A stretch of DNA of 64,000 bases, taken from positions 1,054,001-1,118,000 of the forward strand of contig JACCLO010000005.1 in NCBI GenBank assembly GCA_029448655.1. The letters run 5' to 3'. Below are positions 52,148-64,000 of this stretch, piece after piece. Below the pieces are notes generated by a model that saw nothing but the letters and a program-made list of their open reading frames with translations, was not told the DNA's origin and did not search any database. Each line of letters opens with the position of its first letter. The stretch's first letter is position 1. Both the position numbers and the translations under genes were made by a program. This DNA is from Wolfiporia cocos. Taxonomy: Eukaryota; Basidiomycota; Agaricomycetes; Polyporales; Phaeolaceae.

Positions 52148-53780
52148 CCTAACTGCTCGGGGAACCTAAGCCTGGAGCGGGGATAGCACCGGTCATGGAT
52201 GATGCGCATGGTCATATCCGACACTGATGCGCACCTCGCTGCTTCCCTCTTCCTACAACTAACCTCACTTTCCTTCCCTCCTCCTGCGTAGGATGAGATT
52301 GTCGGGGGGCAAGATGGGTAATCGTAATCAAGGAATCCCGGCGGACCGCAGGTAGTCAGCATCTTTGACCGGCCCTAAATTACAAATGATTCGAAATTGT
52401 AGCAGAGCTCTCATAATCCGCAGTGCAACACTCTGATTCTCCCAGAACACATACACATACACATGCAACCTCTGGGCTGGTGTTGTATCATTGCAGGCAT
52501 GTGCCAGATCGTGCTGGGACGAAGCCAAAAACGGACTTCTCGGTAGACCCTTATTTTTTCCGCCATGGTCTTGGTGTCTCGCTTCGAAATCAAAGCCGGC
52601 ATCTCGTATCTGTACATGTGCCGTTCCTCTCACAATCATGCAAGTGGCATTCGGGGTGTGACTCTCCGGGTCCGGCGGTCAAGGAAGTTTTCGACTGTAT
52701 ACGGGCAGTGCAGCGTCTTGGATGAACATTTTCAGCTGGCACGGGTCTAGCGTCCGAACTGAATGATATCGTGATCGTTCAAATTTCCCCGCAACACGGC
52801 AGAGGCTTATAAGGAACCCAATGCGCGGCTCAGTTAGCCGGGAGCGTCTCACTTCCCCCAATCCAGCAAACATCCGAGGTACGCCCTGGGGTTGTCTCTC
52901 CTGCACCCAAAGTCTCAACAAGAATCCTTCGTCAAGTGGGTTAGGGGATATACATACCCGCGAATCTTCCAGCGCGTAGCCGACCTTCGCCCACCCGCGT
53001 CCATCGCGCTTCTTGTCTGGGTGCAGATTAATTTCGCTTAAGGTTGGCTCGCAACAATATGTTGCAGATTGGGTTTTGAGATTGAGAGATTGATGCCAGA
53101 TGCTTTAAACGGCCTGCAGCGAAGTTTTTGAGCAGCCTGGCAAGACGCGTAGTAACGAGCGCGCGCAGTACGGCTCCTTGTATGGAAGAAGGATGGGTTT
53201 GTGAAGACCTATCCCTTTCTATTGTCAGTCACAGTATTTTCTTGGATGGGCCACTGATTTCTCGCTAATGTGCTTTGCATCCTCTAGATGCTTTACTATG
53301 TCTCGATTATGTATGGCTATGCCTCGTAGGCCATTGAACTATGTTTGTGCATGACCTCAGTAGATTCCGAATGACCGCAGCAAATGTGCTTCCTTGCGTG
53401 ACAAGTCATGACCATCAAGTACAGCAGGTGATATAAGTTGAACTCGGTTGCATCTGGCATGTTCGCTACACTAGACATTAACCATGAGTCCCAGTCAAGG
53501 TCTCTTCTATTTCTATGCCCAAGCTCAAAAGCTCAAAAGCTCCTGGATTTGTGGGAAAGTATGTCCGTCACACAGCTGACCTTAGCGGCAAACCTGTTGT
53601 GCCACAACAACGGCAGGATCGCATTTAGATACCCAGAGCGACAAACTACGACGCACGGCCGGTTCTACAATGAGAAAAGCCACTGACTCTACGTACAAGT
53701 CAATGTACCCATCGGAAGGGGGACTGCTCTACAATAGTCAGAAAAAGTAGTCAGACAACTTTTTGCGTCAAGGCAACTGA
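52148..53780. other. Intergenic region, no gene recognised
   Basis: It includes the C/T-rich promoter side of the zinc-knuckle gene. An 82-codon frame at 53438-53686 (MNSVASGMFATLDINHES) has no recognisable relatives. I see no repeats. Confidence 0.35.
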
Positions 53781-56036
53781 TCACTGCTTGAAGAAATCCT
53801 TAGTCGTTTTCGCGAAGATTTGTACCGCCTTCTTGAGAGTCTCGAGCTGCAAGGCTTCATTGACTGCAAGTTTCAACGGTGAGGCATTATTACGTACATC
53901 GGAGTTACTAAAGCTGATTCGGAAGTGGCCTTCCGTCTCCGGGGTCGGAGGGTGCTGGGTGTCCGCCGCGAAAAACCACCCCGGCGAAATGAGAACTCCA
54001 CCTTCTGCGATCTTCGTCCATAATTGAATTTCGAGACTCTCCTCGTCCTCGTCATGTGACCTGTATGCAGGATGATTCTCAAAGTGCAGCCTCATCTGCA
54101 TTTCAATGAATATCTGACCATCGGAGCCAATTCCCTAATGACGCACCCAAATAAACATCCCAGACGACGGAGGCACGAAACTGAACATCTTCGCGCCAAG
54201 GGCACTCTTCTCCGACATGAATCGTTTGCTAGGCTTTGCATAGGCGTCATAAACATCAAGGCCCTTCCAGAAGCTGACATAGGTGGCGGAACGCTCAAGA
54301 TGGAATTCCTCGGCTAAGCAGTCAATGAAGAAGTCTCGTCTGGTCTTATACTGAACAGCAAGGCCTTGAACGATGTAAGCACACGGGCATGAAGTTGCAA
54401 GGTGGAGAAGGTTTTGGACCGACCGTGCAGCCAACGGAGGTATCCGTCGTACTTCCAAGTGAGCAGCGTCTGAGTAATCAATGACTGAAGCAAATATCGT
54501 CAATCGCGCGGAAGCTAAAGCCGTCAATTGGCGTTACCTGGCCAAACCCGCACGGTGCTTGCGCCGAGGTCTCGCCTTGCCTCTCGAGACGTTCGGCGAA
54601 CATGGGGTTGCAGGTGTGCCATCCTAAGCGCGAGCCGGGCGCGATGTACTGAGGCGAAAAGAGAATCGGCATATGCACTATGTATGGACAAACTGCGCAC
54701 CTTCGAGAACGTGTCGAGGCGAATAACACGACCCTGATAATCAAACCTGCGGGTCGGTTCACGGTCAATGGCTATCCGTCAACATTCAGATGACAACGGA
54801 CTTCAGAAAACTCGGCGCTAGAGTGGAAAGCCAGTCCGCATCATTCATATTGTTCATTTGTTCGGATCGGCGATTTTCTTTGGGAATGTACTCTCCCTGT
54901 TGCAAGAAGAAGTAGGGATCGTCCTCGACGATGATGATGTCTGAATCCCGCTATCGTAAGCTCCCCGACAAGGTAATGAAATGGCCGTGCCGGCCACTAA
55001 GCATACCGTATTCGGCACAGATGTCGTAGATCTCCTTCTTGCGGGCTGCGCCCATTGTCTACGTGTCCAGATCAGCAAGAATTTAATCACGCTTGACATA
55101 ACTGACTGATCCGCACGGATTCTGGCCGATAGGTACCGTGTACATTACGTGGGGGCTGCAGCGTGCAAAATGAGTGACAGCGGAATACAAACAGAAGGTC
55201 GTACCGCTTGCATCCGCGGACGTTCTCATTCCATTCCGACAAAACCTTGCGAAGGTCAGCGCTGCTCATGCCGTCTTTATCCATCGCGATTGGATAGGGG
55301 TGCATTCCGTGGGGCTTAGCCGATGCTAATGCAGAGGGGTACGTCCATTCTTCTGTTAGGAACATTTCCCCCGGGTTCATGATGGTCTGCATAACTCGGG
55401 ACCATCTTATTATGCTCATTAGCGTTTATTGAGCTAATATTCACATTCCTCGAGCCTCACCCGTCGGTATTACCAATATGAACCATGATTGTGCAATCAC
55501 TGTAGGCAGGTTGGTACACCTTGTCCACGAACTCCTGTACGAACTTCTGGAGTTGTGGAAGGCCAGTAGCCGTGCCATACTGCAGCGCAGTCGCCAAGTT
55601 CACCTGGTCAGGACTGTCTGTGAATCTGGGGATAGTTATCGTGCTGGTCTTCTCCTTGCTTGACCGACCGAATAGCTTCCAGAGCCATGAAAGGGAAGAA
55701 CCCTGTTCACTTGGATTCAATGTGAACGAATCCGAAGCGAGAACTAATAACCCAATGAGCGGTTAAAAGATCATGGTAAGGTGGGCATCAATTGCGTCGC
55801 ATACTTTCTCCCCCAACCGAACTGAACGGAAAGTAGTTCTCGCTCGGTAAACCTAAATGGACGTCAGTCCTGTTTGACTGTCGACCACAACAGCGCTGAC
55901 CTCCTGCGAGATTTATAATGCCAGGCCTCCCATAGTATTTCACCAGACCCTTGAGAGGTGACGTGATTCGTGCCCGTGATAGGTCTGACAGGTGATGCGA
56001 AAGGTCAATCGCTTTCTGCTGCTTCTCAGACGCCAT
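53781..56036 (-). CDS. ARO8: PLP-dependent aromatic aminotransferase (ARO8/kynurenine aminotransferase-like)
   Basis: Class I/II aminotransferases of this group move amino groups between aromatic amino acids or 2-aminoadipate and 2-oxo acids. The start at 56036 gives MASEKQQKAIDLSHHLSDLS, followed by RARITSPLKGLVKYYGRPG and IINLAGG/LPSENYFPF. Further landmarks are LQYGTATGLPQLQKFV, PIGQNPCG, IIIVEDDPYFFLQ (the Asp and Tyr that hold the cofactor) and RLDTFSK/TIAPGSRLGW with the Schiff-base Lys. The last exon has HFRISFSN with the substrate-binding Arg, and ends FFKQ. Many short introns, including one next to the catalytic Lys, restore frame by GT-AG splicing. No defect is seen. ARO8 or ARO9 specificity cannot be decided. 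Confidence 0.9.
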
Positions 56037-56525
56037 TATCACTAAAGTTGAGACTTATGGCGGTAAGGGAGGGAGGGCTGTACTGCAGTTTGCTGCGCTG
56101 GCAGGAAGCAGCAGGGGGCTGGCAGTGTGCAGCTCTCGCCGAGCGGAATAGCATGACTAAGATTCGCGGCCGGCCAAGATACGGAATACGGAGTCCCTGT
56201 GCTTCAATATAATTAGGATTGATAAGGGCGACCACGCTTTCATATTCAATAGCTACAGCAACACCACATCTAGGCAGAGAAACAGCACTAGAGTTGTGTG
56301 TTGCTGATGCCAGCATATTTTGTCGGATCGCACTCGTTGCTGCAGAATTGCCCTGGACGCTCGCCCGCGCTAATCGGCGTATCTTACTTTCAACTTTGTG
56401 TACTAAGCGTGAGAGCGTCTCTGAAGTTTCAACGACTAATACTTTCTAGTCATGGGCGCTCGGCCCCTGACGCCAAACTGCTTGCCCTCATCCATCTCGA
56501 CCCACCCTAAACACTCCAACTCCCC
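56037..56525. other. Divergent promoter region
   Basis: It lies between the aminotransferase start (minus) and the Myb-like gene start (plus), 489 bases. It likely carries both promoters. Nothing specific is identified. Confidence 0.35.
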
Positions 56526-58919
56526 ATGCCGGAGGACGCGTTCTCGTCATTGTCTTCAGGTGTGCAGGACGCATTTCAACAAGCTGTTAACGATGTTCCC
56601 GATGCCGCCAACCTCCATCCGACTACAACGTCCAAGCGCGCGCGCGATGAGCGCGATGCCACGCGCGATGAGGACGGAGCGGCAGCGAAGAAGAAAAAGT
56701 CCAGCGCGCAGCATGACGCGCTTGTGGGCGAGATTGCCACTGTTACGCCGTCAGAGATCGTGATGCAAGCCTCTGCTTCTGCTGCAGACGCGCCTGTGGC
56801 GATGCAACAGAAGCAGCAGAAAAAGACGCAACACAGCCAGGAAAAGGAGAATGGAGGAGGACAGATGGCGCAGGCAGCGATTACACAAGAAACGGAGAAT
56901 GTGGCTCAATCGACACAAGAACATGCCCAGTCTAATGGTCCGCCGATCACAGATCTCCCTGCGTCTTCAGAGGAATTCCTCTCCGCGGTTGTGGCTGCAG
57001 CTTCAGCAACTGCAAATCAGCCGCTACAGCAGCAACCGCCTGCGCCTGAACCACAGTATGATCCCAATATATCTCCTGCTCCTTACATGCCTTATACGCA
57101 AGGATATGCGCCATTACCCTATCCTCCGCCTCTTGGCCATCCTCCGCCGGGACCGCTACCTTCAGGCTACGGGCATCCATCACAACCGCCACCCCTGTTC
57201 CCAGATCCCGCTGGACTGATTGAGAGCTTGAACTTCGCCTCGAGCGAAGACTTCTTGCGCGCATTGCAGGAGTTTGACCTGTCGAAAGTCATGAACGTGC
57301 TTAGGTCGCTCGGTGAGGCAGCCAGTGTCGCGAATGCTTCAGCTACTGGACAACCTGCGTACATGGCACCACCACCCTCGGACCCTCCGCCCATTAACCA
57401 GCAGCCTGCACGATCTGAAGCTATCCTGAGTCGACCGCCAGGACAGAATCAGACTGACCAGGCACCTGCTCAGTCCACCGCTACAAGCAGCGCTGCGACG
57501 GATCGTGCTCCTAATCGTGACAATCCAGGCCATGCATATATGCTCGCAAATGCCTGGATGAGCGCCGCAAAACTGGCTGATTTGGTACAGAAGGAAGGTA
57601 CATCGGATCGTGTTTTGGAAGTGAATACGGCCTCATGGTCTCTCGTACAGGCCTGGTGTATAAGAAGGGCAAGTTTTCTGCTATCGAGGAGGCCCAGCTC
57701 AATGCAGCCATTGAGAAATACCGCGTGGTTAGTTTCCCATACACTTGGAGATTGACCTGGTTGATGGATTAGATCGTCAGACGAGAGGACTTACGCCAGA
57801 GCAGATCAATGAGATCATTTTTGCAAAGGAGAGGGGCCGTGACACATTTTGGCCAGAAATTAGTGAGTTGTTCTCCCCTTGTAAATGTCGCAGCTCAACC
57901 CTTCCCAGCTGCTGCTCTGCATCTACGTCCCATCACTGCCGTATATCACCACGTCCGCCGTACACGACATCCTCTAGGCAACCAGGGTAAGTGGATGCCC
58001 TCGGAAGATGAGCTATTGATACAGTAAGTCTTGCGCCTATCCGCCCTCACGCTTATGCTGATATATGAACCAGAGCTGTTACTCAATTTGGCCAGCAGTG
58101 GGAAAAGGTCTCTCAGAAGGTCGGCCGGATGTCATCAGACTGTCGTGATAGATGGCGGAATCATCTTCAAGATCGCGGGACGCGCCAGACAGGCATGATG
58201 ATATCTTATTCGAGGATTTGTGTTCTCATCAAGCGACGTCATAGGTGCTTGGACGAAGGAGGAAGAAGAAGAATTGACACGGATCGTGACCGAGATGATT
58301 ATCGAGAAAGGCAAAGACACAGACAACGATATTTTCTGGGGTGTTGTCAGCCAGCGGATGGGAGGCCGGCGCGGTCGACAACAGTGTAGGATTAAGTGGT
58401 ATGTCCGAGGAGGATTTGTTCTTTATAACAGCTCATATTGTGCTAGGACGGATACCCTCAGCACCCAAATCAAGAATCAAGGCGAAAGACCCCGTTGGAG
58501 CCAAATGGACGCCTACATTCTTGTGCACAAGTATGTAGATTCTCCGCCGGCATGACCGTTGTATTCATGCGATCTCTCAGAGTCGACTCCTTGAACGCGC
58601 GCGACGACAGCGAGATCGACTGGAAATTGCTCCCGGACCAAAATTGGAACTTTTGGAGTGCCCACGCGTTGCAACGCCGGTGGGTTACGATGAAGAAAAG
58701 TATAAAGGGATACGAGGAGATGTCTCATGCCGGTGCGTTTCTTGTACTCGCCTTGTCCTAGCGTTGATCAAATCGCGCGCAGAGATCGTAGAGATTTTGA
58801 AGTCGAAGAAGTCGGTGCCGCCGCCGCCGACGGGTCGCAAGAGGAAGAAGGTGACGAGTGCGGAAGAAGTCGATGATGTGGAAGCTGCAGACGAGCTTCC
58901 TGATGAGATTGCTGTATGA
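56526..58919 (+). CDS. Myb-domain DNA-binding protein (Reb1/TTF-I-like)
   Basis: The start MPEDAFSSLSSGVQ at 56526 is in frame with a long disordered N-terminal half of Gln/Pro/Ala repeats (PYPPPLGHPPPGPLPSGYG) and a lysine cluster KKKKSS near residue 58 that could be a nuclear signal. After several introns come GLVYKKGKFSAIEEAQLNAA, GLTPEQINEIIFAKERGRDT and at least two Myb repeats: GKWMPSEDELLIQAV with WEKVSQKVGRMSSDCRDRWR, and GAWTKEEEEELTRIV with QRMGGRRGRQQCRIKW. The spaced tryptophans and RxxWxxHL pattern match the Reb1/Rtf1/TTF-I group, which bind rDNA terminators or promoters and pause forks. It ends in a basic PTGRKRKK and an acidic tail. Exact exon ends between 57.6 and 58.8 kb are approximate. 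Confidence 0.85.
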
Positions 58920-59313
58920 TCTTGTGCATGAAGAAGGCCTGACGATGCAGAGGATACGTGTGCGTGCTGGAGCTGCGCGACATTACACCGTCGTTACGCC
59001 ACACCTGCAAGGCACACGCTGTCAGCGATATGATTGAATTTGGTGCCGCCCATGCCAAGGCGGAAGCAAAACTGAACTCGCTCGAGGGATCAAACACGTC
59101 CTCGTGACGCGGTTTCAGACGCGACCGGGCAAATAAGCGCAAACACACGCATAGGTTGAGTTTGTGGCCGCGGCGCGCTGTCCGTCGCGAGCATACGCGA
59201 ACGCGTCGACCAGGGTCACTGCGCTGCTTCATGCTCTTTCTCGCTCGCCACCCGGCTTTGACCTCCTGGCTTTGTTCTCACGAATCATATCCAAGGTCAC
59301 AGATCTACGCGAA
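58920..59313. other. Promoter region of the RhoGEF gene
   Basis: It follows the Myb gene stop and precedes the RhoGEF start; both genes are on the plus strand. A GC-rich open frame on the minus strand has no family resemblance. Confidence 0.35.
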
Positions 59314-62300
59314 ATGGCCCTGAGCCACTCGCCACGCAGAGTCATTCCTCTATCTTCCGGTGAGGATTATGTACCCCGGCCCAGAACCAGGACGTCTACG
59401 ACCAGCATTACGAAGCGCGTGTTCTTTTGCGGAGTGGTCGTAGAGGGATCGGAAGGTGGCCGCGAGATTCCTCAAGGTATGTGTTAAAAGGGTTAGATTG
59501 AAGTGAGGTGGCCGGCGGCACAGCTTTGGATTATTCTGTGAAACTCACGGCGGAATAGATGTCCAAGACCTCCTTACTTCACTTGGGGACCCTCTGGAGT
59601 TTGAGACGGACACTGCATCCATGCGGTCTGCTTCCGACGCAGATGCTGATTTTTCCATAACAGTGAGTACTCGCCCCTTCCCTTAATTTATATGATCGAG
59701 ATGCGATCATCTATAGGACTCGCAGCGACGCACAATGACCAACTCTTCTGCGCTTGCAGACATCATCAAAGAATTAGTCGTTACTGAACGTTCGTACGTA
59801 AATCGGCTCAAGACATTGAAGAATGATTACGCCGATCCTCTACGACAATTCGCTCGGAGCAAAGACACGGCGATCCTTCCGCCATATGAGGCCAAAACCT
59901 TGTTTGGGAACATAGATAGTCTTGTGCCAGTGAATGAAGCCTTCCTGCAGGATCTGGAGCGAATGGGGACCCCCGACGGTCTCGGGGTGGGGGAGGTTGC
60001 GCTGAAGCACTTCAAGATGATGAAAGGTTTTGAACACTACAAACAATATTATGCCAAACGTGAAGAAGCACAGACAATCTTTAAACAGGAAGTCAAGAAG
60101 TCATCTGGTTTTGCAGCTTTCATTGACGTAGGTGATCGCTCGTAATACCGGGCTCCCCCCTTAACTCACGACTAGAATAGCGGGTCAAATACTCTTCAGC
60201 AGACACTAGGAATCGCGTAGGATTGCGAGAGCTTCTAATGGAGCCTGTGCAGCGCATCCCGCGATATACGCTCATGTTCCGTACGATGATGAAACACATG
60301 GCCCCCGATGACCCACAGAGCCTCGCATTGCAGGAGGCCGACGAGATCGCGTCTCGTATAGCGCTTGCTGAGACGGACGAGCAGACGAAACGAGCCTCTA
60401 TTTTGTACTGCCTTAGCGCCAGCATCGAGGATTTTCCTCCTGCACTGTTCTCACATGGCCGACGGTTCATCGATTGCATCGACGTCGAAGATGTGATGAC
60501 TGACGTGCAACCGTCGACGGCGGGCCCATCGAGTGCGAGCAAATCTGGAGATGCTGGCGGCAATTTGCATTGTACCCTTTTCTTGTTCGACGACAAACTC
60601 ATGATTGTGAAGAGACCTGGTAACGGTGAGAAAAGCGGGCGGGCTCTCGCTGGACTTGACGATTTCGAGAAGATGGCCAAGGGAGGTGGCCGTCCGACTG
60701 GAAGAAAGAGGACCGGCATGAGCTGCAAGGGCTTAGTGGACGTTACGGACGTTGCAGCTACTGATATTGGTGGAGTTGGTATGTCATTGACTCGGCTATG
60801 TGTAACACATTATCATTTACCTGTATGCAGACATGCATTTGTATCTCGAAGCACCTCCGCTCGACATGGGCGATCGTTGGTCCGGACGACCATTCCGCGC
60901 CTTATCAGTCGTCCAGCCTGGATCTACTCTTGATTTCCCTGCCATTATCGGCGATAAGCAGCGGTTCCTGGAGAATCTCTGGGACGTCCAGGGCAAATTT
61001 AGGACAAAGAAGGGCCAATCGGTTGTATTGTGTCAGGACGACACAGAAGTAGAGAACAAGGGCGGAAAGGTAACATTCGCCAGGACCTATTTCAATGTGT
61101 ACACGAGGTCAGCCTTCCTTCTGGAGGCAAAGAAGGTGAGATTCATTTCTGACGTGTTCTTTCATCTCCGGCTACAAAAGTGTTCCAGACCAAGGTGGTG
61201 CTGCAGATCGATCCTCTGGGTACTGCGGATCCAATCCCGTTTGGGATGCGTGGTCCACCTCTTGTTATTGTCAAAGTTCAGCCGCTGGACGGCGAATTAT
61301 GCCGCTATAAAGTCATGTCCAATGATCCAACTGTTGAAGACGAGGAGGAGGATATCGTGCAAAGTATTCGCGTCCCAGAACGCATCGTCTATACTAGTGC
61401 GTCGACGTGTGCGACCAATGACCGTACATGCTGACCTGTTGTAGTCCATCAGTATGGACTGTTCAAATTCCGCACAGGACGCACGTCTATGCCTTCTACG
61501 CCTACAGCAACTGCCCGGTCTCGTGCGGCCATTTTCGGCCTCGACGCCATCTCTCGTAACATTTTCACCACCAGACCAGGTTCTGCCATGGGTGATATTT
61601 TCGGCGGGACAAGCCATAGCATGAGAGTGTCTGGTCACAGGCGGGCAAGAACACACGGCAGTCGGTCCTCCATGTTTACGGACAGTACCTTGACCGGAGA
61701 AAGTGCTTTCTCGCGCTTTTCGCGAACAGGCTCATCCCTTACCAACGCAACATCTATCATGGACGACGAGTCAATTGCAACATCTTCGAGCAAACAATCA
61801 AGATCACGTTCTTTATCGAGAGCAATGACCCTTGTCAGGCGGCATAAATCTAGCAAGGGCGAATTCGCGAGCGACGCTGACGAGGAGCCTGAGCGGTATC
61901 TGCCGTCTGCTTCACCTTCACAATCGCGGTCAACGTCGGAAGAACCAGAGGACTACAGCGAATACGAAGAGGAGGTGGACGTGGAGCTACCCTCTGAGCG
62001 AGACTTGCGGTTGCGTCTGGAATTGGCGCGACGAAACAGTCAGAACCAGAGCGATCAACAGTATATGTATCCGTCACCGATGGATGAGCCGATAGAGGAT
62101 ACGATATATGAAGGTATTTGCCGTTCAGTCTTGAATTTTGTTTTCTCGCTGACCGTTCTTTCAGAGGATCCCAGCACTTCAAGACCTTTCTCCAGGGCAG
62201 GTACCTCTGCACGAGGAACCTCTCCTGCTCCTTCATCCCCTGATTCTCGGTCACGATCCCGAAACTCGGAACGTAGCAGACCGGCAGGCCCTCGGTCCCC

Positions 62301-63800
62301 ATCGCCGCTACCACCATCCCGAAGTCCATCGATATTCTCAATGGACCATCCATTAGGTCAGAATGAGCTAGGTCTCGACACGAACTTGGTAAACCTCCCT
62401 CAGACCCCAGCGGTACCTCGCGCGCAGATACCACGCAGTAAACGCCAGCCCTTCGTGGATGCTACACCAAGGCCTTCGCGCACAGACTCGCAGTCCTCAG
62501 GTAGCGTCAAGCCATTATCCATCAAGAAGTCCTCAGGACGGGCGAGGGCAGACACGTCGCCGTCGCGGAGAAGTGCTCGTACTGTGCGCAGCTCATCAAG
62601 GAAGAGCAAGGCGGCATCTGCAGACTCTGGACGGCCGTCTAAGCAGGGATCGAGCTCGCGAATAGCAATGTATCAGGGGCCGGCATTACAGCTTGTAAGT
62701 CAGGACGATGTCCTGCGCCTCGTAAGACATGTCGAGGCGACCAAGGAAGACGTAAGTGCACCCAGAGCTTCTCCTTGTCTTGAGATCGACTTGACCATGC
62801 ACAGATTGAGTCTTCTCGTCGCGCGGTGAAGCGCATCCGCTTGGAAGGCGATAAGCTCCGCACGTTGGTAGCAAGTATGCCTTTCTCGGATGAATCTGAG
62901 CGCCCTGGAACGCCATTCAACAGAGGCCTGCGCCCAACACAACTGACTGCTGCACCTTTGGTATCTTTTTTCAGGCTAGTCTTCATGAATGATTCGCTCA
63001 TTACAATCTAGCAGACCAGGGAGGCACAGGCGCGCTTCGAGGAGATGCGGCAGCTCATAGAGAAACGCTCGTCACGGAATGTTAGCCCATTGAGCCCAGT
63101 TGGACGTTCCTCACCTCTGCCTCGGATTCCTGAGGCACCTCCGCGAGTCAAACAGGTCTCGAGCTCCATCGAGGAGCTTGTTGATGAAGCCGACCGTGAT
63201 CTGTCCAGGGCTGTAGAGAGCCAGGATACTTTGCAGTCCGATCTCCACTCATTAGCCGAACAGCTGAAAGAGGTATTCTTATGTAGTCTTGCTGACGATG
63301 GGGGGACTGACACCGGTTGACAGAGCACAAGGCAAATTGACAGGACATTTTTGGATCTCCAAAGCTATAGGCGCCAATGTGATCTTGTCAAGGATCTGCT
63401 TCACGACTGTATGGCGGAGAGAGATGTCTTGTATGAGGTATGAAATATGAGAACAGGCCTGCCACGGTATTCTGAATGAGAAACAGGCCTTCAACGAGGA
63501 GTTGGACGGCATGTTCAACGACGCTAGCCTCCCTCAAGATGAGGCTTGGGTGGCAATGACTCAGGACTTGCGCAGGACCAAAGAGGCTCGCAATCAACTA
63601 ACGCATGAGAATTCGTACGTCATCAATCTCGAATTTCATCTGTGTCTTACTGACGTCGTTCGGAAGAGACCTCAAGCGACGCTTGGCAGAGGTTGAGATG
63701 CAGAATGAAGAGTACGTCTTACTTCCTGGTTTGCGTGCAGTGCTGACTGGATTCCGTTAGATGGGGCGCTCTGCTGAGGCAACATGGACTAATACCCTGA
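59314..63800 (+). CDS. RhoGEF: DH domain protein with PH-like region and coiled-coil tail
   Basis: It activates Rho-family GTPases by GDP release, acting at the cell cortex in polarity or cytokinesis. The start MALSHSPRRVIPLSSGEDYV is followed by small exons and the DH domain: IIKELVVTERSYVNRLKTL, then FAAFIDV and LRELLMEPVQRIPRYTLMFR, the diagnostic DH helix. A region with LHCTLFLFDDKLMIVKRP looks like the start of a PH domain. A long Ser/Arg-rich linker holds an acidic patch (EEPEDYSEYEEEVDVELPSE). The tail (DDVLRLVRHVEATKED, then QARFEEMRQLIEKRSS and LVDEADRDLSRAVESQD) is coiled coil. The last exon ends WGALLRQHGLIP with the stop at 63798-63800, so the gene is complete at roughly 1,200 residues. 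The GTPase target cannot be read from sequence. Confidence 0.88.
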
Positions 63801-64000
63801 TTTTGTCTATTGTCAAGTTCTGCTTCATTTCATCATTCAGGCACATGCTGGGACTACTGCTACTTTAGAGATTCCTAATCCACACACACTCCTGACCAGA
63901 ACCTTGTCAATATATATCGCAGTGTATCTAGACATTTACGTATAATTATGCACTCGTAGTACTCCAGAACATATCGTTTGTGTGTGCCTATGGGTCCATC

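Noticed and set aside
1..64000. CRISPR arrays, operons or bacterial-style features
   Set aside because: No regularly spaced short repeats occur, and gene structure is eukaryotic throughout.

Overview
This window is nuclear DNA of a filamentous fungus, almost certainly a basidiomycete of the Agaricomycetes type. Genes carry many introns of about 50-60 bp with GT...AG ends, the 14-3-3, COQ10 and zinc-knuckle genes read in fungal style, several cytochrome P450 genes sit in tandem, and the repeats are fungal LTR retrotransposons and small DNA transposons. Exon boundaries were worked out by eye from splice signals and family conservation.

Layout. 1-13 kb is mostly genic: the N-terminus of a JmjN-domain chromatin protein running off the left edge, an intron-containing tRNA-Arg(UCU), a complete 14-3-3 gene, a secreted S28 serine peptidase with a 22-nt microexon, a small membrane-protein ORF and an intact P450. 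From about 13.8 to 43 kb lies a transposon island. It holds a structurally complete copia element with LTRs that look identical, nested in an older LTR, which is nested in a hAT-type miniature element. It also holds six solo LTRs of two related families with perfect 5-bp target duplications, a DDE transposase gene split by two of those solo LTRs, gypsy remnants, a second hAT MITE, another long-TIR MITE, and four copies of an unfamiliar inverted-repeat element with tRNA-like Pol III promoter modules in its arms. Several elements have landed in P450 genes: one P450 (38.4-40.7 kb) is intact and two are wrecks. From 43.7 kb to the end the sequence is ordinary and gene-rich: two genes I cannot assign, COQ10, a six-zinc-knuckle GIS2/CNBP-like protein, an ARO8-like aminotransferase, a Reb1-like Myb protein and a DH-domain RhoGEF.

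Best candidate for something undescribed: the four elements at 16.4, 33.7, 35.6 and 36.7 kb. They share termini (GAGGGACTTCAGT ... ACTGAAACTCTAC), make about 7-bp target duplications and are built as two inverted arms, each with a tRNA-like A box and B box reading outward. In the three closely related copies the two arms of one element share variants that the other copies lack, so the arms evolve together inside each element. Two different tRNA-like modules occur between the same termini, which suggests a modular element class.
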